From Dietzia sp. B32 (lineage in GTDB: Bacteria; Actinomycetota; Actinomycetes; Mycobacteriales; Mycobacteriaceae): a stretch of 64,000 nt of DNA. A program made the position numbers and the translations under genes. How positions within the stretch are numbered: the stretch's first letter is position 1; each line of letters opens with the position of its first letter. The notes under the pieces were generated by a model, which was not told the DNA's origin, made no database searches, and saw only the letters and a list, made by a program, of their open reading frames with translations. This document shows, piece after piece, positions 54,845 to 64,000 of this stretch. The stretch spans positions 3,343,987 through 3,407,986 of the forward strand of contig NZ_CP093845.1 in NCBI RefSeq assembly GCF_024732245.1, read 5' to 3'.

Positions 54845-54845
<1 letters not shown>
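53433..54845 (-). CDS. Membrane-anchored surface protein X of the heme operon
   Basis: 470 aa. A signal peptide (RRLAVALAVLLAAVALVVAG, cut near AQA-AA at about residue 46) precedes a domain at about 50-225 (TTFTVSGSGYQAVQGGFG, GIYVGFGWVNGSNWGPSKGG, TMGADGSFRVQLTVPG, a Cys pair in DCLKMTCGFFTWGAHGV, NETFTPVTF) that is related to protein Y. A long Ala/Gly/Pro linker follows, then an Ig-like segment (GFWPGEQVYVVLGDGLAAVG) and a C-terminal helix (WLFLALAGLALLAAAAFMV) with RRSQD. The ATG at 54845 has AAGGAG 8 nt upstream; a GTG at 54848 overlaps the hmuV stop and is the alternative. Probably a heme-relay component, by context only. Confidence 0.8.
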
Positions 54846-55710
<865 letters not shown>

Positions 55711-55714
<4 letters not shown>

Positions 55715-56820
55715 CCCCAGCCTCCTGCGGTGCGACGGGTGCGGTGGAGCAGCCAGAAGAAGAACGGGCCGCCCACGGCCGCGGTGACCATGCCCAGCGG
55801 CAGTTCCGCGTAGTTGACGGCGGTGCGGGCCAGCAGGTCGGCGGCGAGCAGACACACCGCGCCGCCCAGCGCCGAGGCCGCCAGCAGCAGCCGGTGTCCG
55901 GGGCCCGCGATCATGCGGACCACATGCGGCACCACCAGGCCGACAAAGGCGACGATGCCGCAGAACGCCACGGCCGCGGCGGTGAGCAATCCCACCAGCA
56001 GGATCGAGTAGATGCGCAGGCGCTCCACGTCAACCCCCAGGTGCCGGGCCGGGCGCTCTCCCAACGCGAGCAGGTCAAGCTGGCGGGCCAGGCGCGACGC
56101 CAGCAGGAGCCCGAGCAGCGCGACCGGCGCCACCACGAACACGTACTCCCACCGGCTGCCGTTGAGGCTGCCCAGCTGCCAGAACACGATCTCCTCGCGG
56201 GCCTGGGTGTCACCGAGGAACATGAGGAACGCCAACGCCGCGCCCGCCACCGCGTTGACCGCGATGCCGGTGAGCACCAGCGTCACCACCTCCGTGCGGC
56301 CGTTACTACAGCTGAAGAGGTAGACGGCGGCGGTGGTGATGATGCCGGCCACGAAGGCGCAGACCACGCTCGTCCAGGGACCGAAGGCGGTGAGGCCGAA
56401 CACGATCGCCGACGCCGCGCCCACCGCGGCGCCGGCGGACACGCCCACCACGCTCGGCTCGGCGAGCGGGTTACCGAACGCGCCCTGCATGAGCGCGCCC
56501 GCGACGGCCAGCGCCGCGCCCACCACGATCGCCATGGCCACGCGCGGGAACCGCACGCTCCACAGCGTCGCGTCGGCGCGGGGGTGGCTCTCGGCCGGCC
56601 CCATGTCGAGGCCCAGGCCGCGCAGGAAGCCCGACGCCACCTCCGACGGCGGGATCGACAGCTGCCCGGAGGCGGCCGCCACCACGGACAGCACGACCAG
56701 CGCCACGCACAGTCCGGCGATGAGCAGACCGCCCGTGAGCAGGCGGTTCGTCCCGCCAGACTCGCGACGCGGTGCGCGGGCGGCGTGCCGGGCCGGGCGC
56801 CGCGCCTCGGTGAGGGTCAC
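55711..56820 (-). CDS. hmuU: Hemin ABC transporter, permease
   Basis: 369 aa of the FecCD/BtuC family with about 10 membrane segments. Family motifs are AGALMQGAFGNPLAEPSVVG (about residue 107), FWQLGSLNGSRWEYVFVVAP (about 220) and GIVAFVGLVVPHVVRMIAGP (about 295), the last contacting HmuV. A GTG start overlaps the hmuT stop. It forms the transmembrane channel for heme. Confidence 0.95.
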
Positions 56821-57917
56821 AGCGCGTCGGGGGCGTAGAGCGCCACGGCGAGCGCGTTGAGGACGGCCGGGGTGCGGGTGCCGAAGGAGAGCACCAGATC
56901 ATCGTTCATCGCGATGATGCGCTCGTTCGCGCCGGCGGGGGTCTGCGCCATGGCCGGGAACTTCTCCAGCAGCCCGTCCACACCGCCGACCGAGTCGAGG
57001 CCCTTGTTCATCATGATGATCACGTCCGGCTGGGCGGCGATCAGGCCCTCGTCGTTGGCGGGCTTGGCGCCCTTCCACCCGACCTCGGAGGAGACGTCGT
57101 ACCCGCCGGCCGCGGAGATGAGCTCGTCCGCGCCGCTGTCCTGGCCGAACATGTAGTACACGCCGGCCGCGCCACGGGCGTAGAGGAAGACCGTGCGCAG
57201 CTGCTGCGTCTCCGACTCGGGCGCGATCGTGGCGATCGACTCCTCCGCCGCGGCGATCTGCGCGCGGGTCCGCTCGCCCAGCGCGCGCCCCTCCTCCGGC
57301 AGGCCGAGGGCGTTGCCCACGGCCTCGGTGAGGGCCTCGACGTTCTCCGGGGAGCGGTGGGAGTCGACGACGACGACGGGCACACCGGCATCGCGCAGCT
57401 GCAGCACCACATCCCACGGTCCGAGTGAGGTGTCGGTGATGATCACGGACGGGTTGAGCGCGAGGATCGCCTCGGCGTTGAGCTGGTGTCCGTCGGTGGT
57501 CACCAGCGGGACGTCGGCGATCTCCGGGAACGCCGACGAGATGTCGCGGCCGATCACGTTGCCGCCCAGGCCGAGCTCGAACACGATCCGCGACAGGGTT
57601 CCGTAGATGTCCAGCGGCAGGATGCGTGAGACGTCCTCCACCTCGACGACCGTGCCCTGGTTGTCGGTCACCACGGCCGGCAGCTGCGGTACCGGGTCGG
57701 TGGCGATCGGCCCCACCGGGTCGTCGACGAGCTGGAGCGCGAGCTGTCCCTGGTACGAGCGCGGGTCCTCGAGCGCGGTGACCTCCGACGCGAGCGGGAT
57801 CCCCGAGATCTTCTCGGTCTCCCCACCTGCACCAGTGGCGACCCCGCAGGAGGCGAGCGAGAGCGTCAGGACCGCAGCGAGGGCGACCCGAAAAGAACCT
57901 GAGCGCTGTCTGAACAT
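56817..57917 (-). CDS. hmuT: Hemin-binding lipoprotein
   Basis: 366 aa. The lipoprotein signal has lipobox LASC (Cys about residue 24). A class III periplasmic-binding-protein domain (about 90-355) includes VIGRDISSAFPEIADVPLVT, LNPSVIITDTSLGPWDVV, a connecting helix, and YMFGQDSGADELISAAGGYD. The His and Tyr positions that ligate heme in corynebacterial HmuT have plausible counterparts, but I cannot align them by eye. It is the first gene of a six-gene operon. Two iron boxes lie 24-62 bp upstream of its ATG. Confidence 0.93.
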   Translation of the reverse strand: MFRQRSGSFRVALAAVLTLSLASCGVATGAGGETEKISGIPLASEVTALEDPRSYQGQLALQLVDDPVGPIATDPVPQLPAVVTDNQGTVVEVEDVSRILPLDIYGTLSRIVFELGLGGNVIGRDISSAFPEIADVPLVTTDGHQLNAEAILALNPSVIITDTSLGPWDVVLQLRDAGVPVVVVDSHRSPENVEALTEAVGNALGLPEEGRALGERTRAQIAAAEESIATIAPESETQQLRTVFLYARGAAGVYYMFGQDSGADELISAAGGYDVSSEVGWKGAKPANDEGLIAAQPDVIIMMNKGLDSVGGVDGLLEKFPAMAQTPAGANERIIAMNDDLVLSFGTRTPAVLNALAVALYAPDAL

Positions 57918-57940
57918 GGGGAAACTGTAGCACCCATCAC

Positions 57941-57959
57941 TGAGGCAAGCCTAACCTCT
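57941..57959. promoter_or_regulatory. DtxR/IdeR-like iron box 1 upstream of hmuT
   Basis: On the minus strand AGAGGTTAGGCTTGCCTCA, a good match to TTAGGTTAGGCTAACCTAA. Confidence 0.7.
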
Positions 57960-57960
57960 A

Positions 57961-57979
57961 TTGCCCTAGCCTTACCTAA
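57961..57979. promoter_or_regulatory. DtxR/IdeR-like iron box 2 upstream of hmuT
   Basis: On the minus strand TTAGGTAAGGCTAGGGCAA, 20 bp centre-to-centre from box 1, suggesting side-by-side dimers. The remainder of 57980-58116 shows no gene. Confidence 0.65.
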
Positions 57980-58116
57980 GTGCCATCAGTGCACGTCAAG
58001 CGCAGGTTTGCTCTCCGACCGCGCCACAAGTGAGCGCATTTCACGTGCGTGGACGATTCGTAGAGGGCTCCACGAGCCATAAGGATTCCGGAACCCCGGA
58101 GCCCGGCAAACGCCGT

Positions 58117-58155
58117 GCGCCCCGGTTCCGGTCGCGAGGATCGGACCCGGGGCGC
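58117..58155 (-). terminator. fadB terminator
   Basis: GCGCCCCGG (58117-58125) pairs with CCGGGGCGC (58147-58155), with further pairing inside, about 60 bp past the fadB stop. Confidence 0.6.
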
Positions 58156-58216
58156 ATGGGTACCGCTGGGGCCGTTCCGACTCCGGTGTCCCCGGGGCCG
58201 GAACGCGACCGGTGGG

Positions 58217-60406
58217 TCAGCCCTGCTCGGCCGCCAGCTTCTTGAGCGACTCGGTCGGCGCGAAGCGCTCGCCGTATGTGGAGGCCAGCTCCTCGGCGCG
58301 GGCGACGAAGCCCTTGTAGCCCGAGGCGACCCTGGCTCCCGGCTCGGAGTAGTTCTTCGCGTACTGGCGGGTGCCGCCGGTCCACGCCGGGAACCCGATG
58401 CCGATGATGGAACCGATGTTGGCGTCGGCGTCGTCGACGATCACGCCCTCGTCGACGCACTTCTGCGTCTCGAGGACCTCGGCGAAGATCATGCGATCGA
58501 CCAGGTCCTGCAGCGGGGGCGCGTTGTCCGGCGAGGTGTTGAACGCCTCGCGCAGGCCCGACCACAGTCCTGCCCGCTTGCCGTCGGCGTACTCGTAGAA
58601 CCCGGCACCGGCGGCGCGGCCGGAGCGCCCGAGCTCCTCGACCATCTTGAGGATCACCTGGTCGACGGCGTCGGGGACGAACTCCTCACCAGCGGCCTCC
58701 GCGGCGTCGCGGGTCGCCTGACGGATCTTGACCATGAGGTTGAGGTTCAGCTCGTCGGACAGCTGCAGCGGGGCTGCCGGGTAGCCGGCGATGCGGCCGG
58801 CCTGCTCGATGGTGGCGGGCTCGATGCCCTCGGCCAGCATCCCGATCGCCTCGTTGACGAACGTGCCGATGACCCGAGAGGTGTAGAAGCCACGCGAGTC
58901 GTTGACCACGATCGGGATCTTGCGGATCGCCAGCGTGAGGTCGATCGCCTTGGCCAGCGTCTCCGGGGTGGTCTTCTCGCCCTTGATGATCTCCACCAGC
59001 TGCATCTTGTCGACGGGCGAGAAGAAGTGCAGGCCGATGAAGTCCTCGGGCCGCTTGACGCCGGTGGCGAGGTCGGTGATCGGCAGGGTCGACGTGTTGG
59101 AGCCCAGCAGCGCGTCGGGGGCGACGATGTCCTCGATCTCCTGGAACACCTTCTTCTTCAGCTCGGGAGACTCGAAGACGGCCTCGATCACGAGGTCGCA
59201 GCCGGCGAGGGCCTGCGGATCGGTCGTCGGCGTGATGCGGGCGAGCAGGGCGTCGGACTTCTCCTGCGTGGTGCGGCCACGCTCGAGCGCCTTGGCCTCG
59301 ATCTTCTCGGAGTACGCCTTGCCCTTGTCGGCGGAGGCCTGCTCGACGTCCTTGAGGACGACTTCGATCCCGGCCTTCGCGCACACGTACGCGATGCCGG
59401 CGCCCATCATGCCGGCGCCGAGGACACCGACCTTCGTGAACTGGGTGCGCGGGATCTCCGAGCCGTCGGCAGCCTTCGGCCGGGCCCCGCCGGAGGAGCA
59501 GTGCTGCATGTCGAAGAAGAACGCCTGGATCATGTTCTTCGCGATGGGTCCGGTCACGAGGGAGACGAAGTAGCGCGCCTCGATCTTCTCGGCGGTCGCG
59601 AAGTCGACCTGTGAACCCTCGACGGCGGCGGCCATGATGGCGCGCGGCGCCGGGGAGGGCGCGCCCTTCGTCTGCTTGCGCATGTTCGCCGGGAACGACG
59701 GCAGGACGCCGGACAGTCCCGGGTCGCTGATCGTGCCGCCGGGCAGCGTCCAGCCCTTGCGGTCCCACGGCTGGGTGGGCTCGGGGTCGGTCTTGATCCA
59801 CGCCTTGGCTGCGTCGAGGAGCTTCTCGGACTCGACGACCTCGTCGACCAGGCCGGCCTTGAGCGCCTTGTCCGGGGCGAAGGACCGGCCGGACATGAGA
59901 ATGTTGGGCACGGCCTGGGCGAGGCCGAACATGCGGACGGTGCGGACGATGCCACCGCCGCCGGGCAGCAGGCCGAGGGTGACCTCGGGCAGGCCGACCT
60001 TGGCGCCGCGGGCGTCGGCGATGACGCGGTGGTGGCAGGCGAGCGCGAGCTCGAGGCCGCCGCCCAGGGCCGCGCCGTTGAGGGCCGCCACGACCGGCAC
60101 ACCGCAGGTCTCGAGGGCGCGCATGCGGCCCTTGATGCCCATTGACCGCTCGAACAGCTCGTCGGCCTGCTCGGGCCCGGCCTTGATCATCGACTTGAGG
60201 TCGCCGCCGCCGAAGAAGCTCTTCTTGGCGGACGTCAGCACGACGCCCTTGATGGACTCCTTCTCGGCCTCGATGCGGTCGACGGTGGCGGCGAAGTCGT
60301 CGATGAACCGCGCGTTCATCGTGTTGGCGCCGTGGTCGGGGTCGTCCATGGTGAGGGTGACGATGCCGTCGCCGTCCTGCTCCCACCGGAACATGTTTTC
60401 GCTCAC
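58217..60406 (-). CDS. fadB: Fatty acid oxidation complex, alpha subunit (enoyl-CoA hydratase/3-hydroxyacyl-CoA dehydrogenase)
   Basis: 729 aa. The N-terminal crotonase domain (about 1-220; FFGGGDLKSMIKAG, ALNGAALGGGLELALACHHR, GLPEVTLGLLPGGGG) hydrates enoyl-CoA. The NAD-binding domain (about 320 onward; VGVLGAGMMGAGIAYVCAKA) and C-terminal dehydrogenase domains (FIGLHFFSPVDKMQLVEIIK, SRGFYTSRVIGTFVNEA) oxidise 3-hydroxyacyl-CoA. It begins 36 bp after the fadA stop, forming the fadA-fadB operon as in Rv0859-Rv0860. Confidence 0.96.
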   Translation of the reverse strand: MSENMFRWEQDGDGIVTLTMDDPDHGANTMNARFIDDFAATVDRIEAEKESIKGVVLTSAKKSFFGGGDLKSMIKAGPEQADELFERSMGIKGRMRALETCGVPVVAALNGAALGGGLELALACHHRVIADARGAKVGLPEVTLGLLPGGGGIVRTVRMFGLAQAVPNILMSGRSFAPDKALKAGLVDEVVESEKLLDAAKAWIKTDPEPTQPWDRKGWTLPGGTISDPGLSGVLPSFPANMRKQTKGAPSPAPRAIMAAAVEGSQVDFATAEKIEARYFVSLVTGPIAKNMIQAFFFDMQHCSSGGARPKAADGSEIPRTQFTKVGVLGAGMMGAGIAYVCAKAGIEVVLKDVEQASADKGKAYSEKIEAKALERGRTTQEKSDALLARITPTTDPQALAGCDLVIEAVFESPELKKKVFQEIEDIVAPDALLGSNTSTLPITDLATGVKRPEDFIGLHFFSPVDKMQLVEIIKGEKTTPETLAKAIDLTLAIRKIPIVVNDSRGFYTSRVIGTFVNEAIGMLAEGIEPATIEQAGRIAGYPAAPLQLSDELNLNLMVKIRQATRDAAEAAGEEFVPDAVDQVILKMVEELGRSGRAAGAGFYEYADGKRAGLWSGLREAFNTSPDNAPPLQDLVDRMIFAEVLETQKCVDEGVIVDDADANIGSIIGIGFPAWTGGTRQYAKNYSEPGARVASGYKGFVARAEELASTYGERFAPTESLKKLAAEQG

Positions 60407-60442
60407 TGGTTCTCTACTCCTATGACTGTGTGTCGGTGGGGT

Positions 60443-61654
<1,212 letters not shown>

Positions 61655-61802
61655 GGGTGGTCCACGGCCTTTCTCTGGGCGGAACTGATACGTGTTCATC
61701 GTCAGGCTACGTGGTGCCTCTCGACCCCACGGAGTGTGGTCCGTTTCCCGTTCGTTCCGGTGGCACGCTCGTCGCCACCCGGCCGGTGGCACAGTGGACC
61801 CC

Positions 61803-63959
61803 GTGACCGAGAACCATGCCGTGTCCCCTGCCCTGGCCGAGCTCGCCGATGCCTGCGGCGTCGCCTCGAGTTTCGAGGACGCCCACGGCGTCCGTCGCGA
61901 GGTCCCGGCCTCGACCCTGCGGGCGGTGCTCGCCGCGTTGGGGGTCGAGGTCACGGATGACGACGGCGAGGGCGACCTCTCCGCACGTGAGGCTCTCGAG
62001 GCCGTGCGTCTGGGCCCCTGGCGGCGTGTGCTGCCACCGACGCTGGTGGCGCGTCAGGGCACCGCCATCGGATGCCCGGTCCACGTCCCGCGCGGAGCCA
62101 TCGTGAACGTGGCGGCCCTCCTCGAGGACACCGACGAGCCGGTGAGTCTGCTCCCCCTCGATGAGCCCCGGATAGCCCGGGAGGTCGACGGGATGGCGAT
62201 GGAGCGAGTGGCCGTGGAGGTCCCCGGCACCATTCCCGTCGGCTGGCATCGCGTCACCGCGGTCGTGGAGGCGCCGGGCATCGACCCCGTGTCCGGTGAG
62301 TGCACCCTGTTGGTCTATCCCTCCGTCATCCCCGTACCCGCCGGCATCGAGGAACGCCGTGCGGTCGGGTTGGCGGCACAGCTCTATCAGGTCCGGTCGG
62401 ACGAGTCCTGGGGGGTCGGCGATCTGGCTGACCTGGGCGAGCTCGCCGGGTGGGCGGGCCGCGACCTCGGTGCGGATTTCGTCCTGGTCAATCCGATGCA
62501 TGCGGGCGAGCCGTTCGCCCCGGTGAGCCCGTCGCCCTATCTCCCGACCACCCGGCGTTTCTCCTCTCCCCTCTACCTACGGCCCGAGCTGGTTCCCGAG
62601 TACGGCGAGCTGTCCGATGACGACCGTAGGCGCGTCGAGGGTCTCGCCCACACCGCGGCTGCAGCCAATACGGATGACACCATCGATCGCGACGGGTCAT
62701 GGACCCGGAAGCTCGAGGCGCTCCGGATCCTGTTCACGGTCCCGCTGTCCGGCGGCCGGGCCGAATCGTTCGACAGGTTCGTGGAACAACAGGGACCGGG
62801 AATCCTGGGATTCGCCACCTGGTCCGCATTGGCCGGCGCCCACGGCCCGGACTGGTCCGCCTGGCCGGAGGATCTGCAGGATCCGGAGTCGGAGGCCGTC
62901 GCCCGCTTCGCCGAGGAGAACTCGGAGGAGATCCGCTTCCACCTCTGGTTGCAGTGGTTGGTCGGGGAACAGCGAGCCCATGCCCACCGGGCGGCCGTCG
63001 ATTCCGGCATGCGTCTCGGCATACTGCACGACCTGGCGGTGGGGGTTCATCCCACAGGTGCCGACGCGTGGTCCCTGAACCGTTCCCTCGCCCGTGGGGT
63101 CTCGGTGGGTGCTCCCCCGGACGTCTACAACCAACGGGGGCAGGATTGGTCGCAGCCACCCCTGCGTCCGGACGCCCTCGCGCAGGAGGGCTACCGCCCG
63201 TTCCGCGACATCGTTCGGGCTGCACTGAGGGATTCCGGCGGCGTCCGGATCGATCACATTCTGGGACTGTTCCGGTTGTGGTGGATTCCCCGGGGCTCGG
63301 CCCCGACCGAGGGTACGTACGTCCACTATGACCACGAGGCCATGCTCGGAGTTCTCGCTCTAGAGGCGTCACGTGCCGGCGCGGTCGTGGTGGGCGAGGA
63401 TCTGGGGACGGTGGCTCCCGGGGTCCGGGAGACACTGTCTGAACTCGGGGTTCTGGGCACTTCGGTGATGTGGTTCGAGCAGGACGACGACGCTCCGATC
63501 CCGCCCGAGGACTACCGGCGGCTGTGTATGGCGTCGGTGACGACCCATGATCTACCGCCGACCGCCGGGTACGCCGAACTCGTCCATGTGGACGTCCGGG
63601 AGGAGCTCGGGCAGTTGACGGGCGACGTCGCGGCGGAGCGTCGTGGTGCCGCGGCCGAGATCGAGGCGTTCACGTCAGCAGTGCGCGAGCGGGGCCTGCT
63701 CGAGGGCGACTCCCCCGATGATCTGGTGGTCGCCCTGCATCGCTTCGTGGCCGGGTCGCCGTCGCTACTGTTCGCGGTGTCGGTGTCCGATCTCGTGGGC
63801 GACCGTCGACCCGTGAACATCCCGGGCACATCGGATGAGTATCCGAACTGGAGGGTGCCGCTGTCCGGCCCGACCGGTGAGGTGGTCGGTATGGAGACAC
63901 TGCGCGCGTCGACTCTCGCGGATCGTGTGATGAAGGCTGCCGGCGCCCCGCGGCGGTGA
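61803..63959 (+). CDS. malQ: 4-alpha-glucanotransferase (amylomaltase)
   Basis: A 718-aa glycoside hydrolase family 77 enzyme that disproportionates maltodextrins. Actinobacterial MalQ has an extra N-terminal beta domain of about 180 residues, seen here before the barrel ([20 protein letters not shown]). Catalytic-region motifs are [51 protein letters not shown] with the acid/base Glu, and [14 protein letters not shown]. It starts at a GTG (61803) matching the family N terminus; the frame is open further upstream. The last 41 bases of the window show nothing. Confidence 0.95.
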   Translation: MTENHAVSPALAELADACGVASSFEDAHGVRREVPASTLRAVLAALGVEVTDDDGEGDLSAREALEAVRLGPWRRVLPPTLVARQGTAIGCPVHVPRGAIVNVAALLEDTDEPVSLLPLDEPRIAREVDGMAMERVAVEVPGTIPVGWHRVTAVVEAPGIDPVSGECTLLVYPSVIPVPAGIEERRAVGLAAQLYQVRSDESWGVGDLADLGELAGWAGRDLGADFVLVNPMHAGEPFAPVSPSPYLPTTRRFSSPLYLRPELVPEYGELSDDDRRRVEGLAHTAAAANTDDTIDRDGSWTRKLEALRILFTVPLSGGRAESFDRFVEQQGPGILGFATWSALAGAHGPDWSAWPEDLQDPESEAVARFAEENSEEIRFHLWLQWLVGEQRAHAHRAAVDSGMRLGILHDLAVGVHPTGADAWSLNRSLARGVSVGAPPDVYNQRGQDWSQPPLRPDALAQEGYRPFRDIVRAALRDSGGVRIDHILGLFRLWWIPRGSAPTEGTYVHYDHEAMLGVLALEASRAGAVVVGEDLGTVAPGVRETLSELGVLGTSVMWFEQDDDAPIPPEDYRRLCMASVTTHDLPPTAGYAELVHVDVREELGQLTGDVAAERRGAAAEIEAFTSAVRERGLLEGDSPDDLVVALHRFVAGSPSLLFAVSVSDLVGDRRPVNIPGTSDEYPNWRVPLSGPTGEVVGMETLRASTLADRVMKAAGAPRR

Positions 63960-64000
63960 TCGAGGGGCGTCGGGCCGGCGGCGGCGTCGGCTTGTGTGGG

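Noticed and set aside
58180..58210. Second hairpin next to the fadB stop (CGTTCCG...CGGAACG)
   Set aside because: Short arms with a long loop; the hairpin at 58117-58155 explains termination better.

Overview
The window is a GC-rich, densely packed chromosomal segment from an actinobacterium of the order Mycobacteriales (mycolate-type, Corynebacterium/Mycobacterium/Rhodococcus relatives). HtaA heme proteins, a HemD-OmpR nitrate regulator, a fused AccDA carboxyltransferase, SepH, an Rpf preceded by a c-di-AMP riboswitch, and gene order shared with Mycobacterium tuberculosis support this. Dietzia is my best guess at genus, but that is inference. About 50 protein genes and one tRNA are supported. 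No insertion sequence, prophage or CRISPR array was seen.

Layout. 0-8.2 kb holds housekeeping genes on the minus strand: alr, nnr, glmS, glmM, rpsI, rplM, with one plus-strand alpha/beta-hydrolase-fold gene; it resembles the M. tuberculosis Rv3423c-Rv3443c neighbourhood. 8.3-13 kb has tRNA-Arg(CCU), a DUF6069-like membrane protein, a DUF485-ActP/MctC monocarboxylate importer with two CRP/GlxR-like sites, and a substrate-binding/VWA protein. 13.1-36.7 kb and 58.2-61.7 kb together follow the M. tuberculosis Rv0905-Rv0859 order in reverse (echA6, accD3, gltA2, serC, sepH, an rRNA methyltransferase, DUF2530, DUF3027, MFS, DUF2771, cspB, rpfA, the Rv0862c-type protein, XPB helicase, fadB, fadA). 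malQ (61.8-64.0 kb) closes the window.

Between the XPB helicase and fadB sits about 21.5 kb carrying two physiological modules. The nitrogen module (37.5-47.2 kb) is complete for nitrate assimilation: NarK uptake, NasA nitrate reductase, a flavin/BFD reductase, NirBD nitrite reductase and an NnaR-type regulator. nirB and narK share an unusually similar promoter: an inverted repeat TSACGG-GA-CCGTSA placed at exactly the same distance from a matching -10 region. The heme-iron module (49.4-57.9 kb) has a secreted HtaA-domain protein, heme oxygenase HmuO, and a six-gene translationally coupled minus-strand operon hmuT-hmuU-hmuV-X-htaA-Y, with paired DtxR/IdeR-like boxes ahead of the htaB-like gene and hmuT. 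X and Y share an exported domain that I do not recognise and are the best candidates here for undescribed parts of a heme-capture system.

Other points of interest are an alpha/beta-hydrolase-like protein whose nucleophile Ser is replaced by Gly, apparently leaderless promoters at several divergent loci, a hexanucleotide repeat inside the htaA signal peptide, and a 16-bp perfect palindrome between nirD and nnaR.
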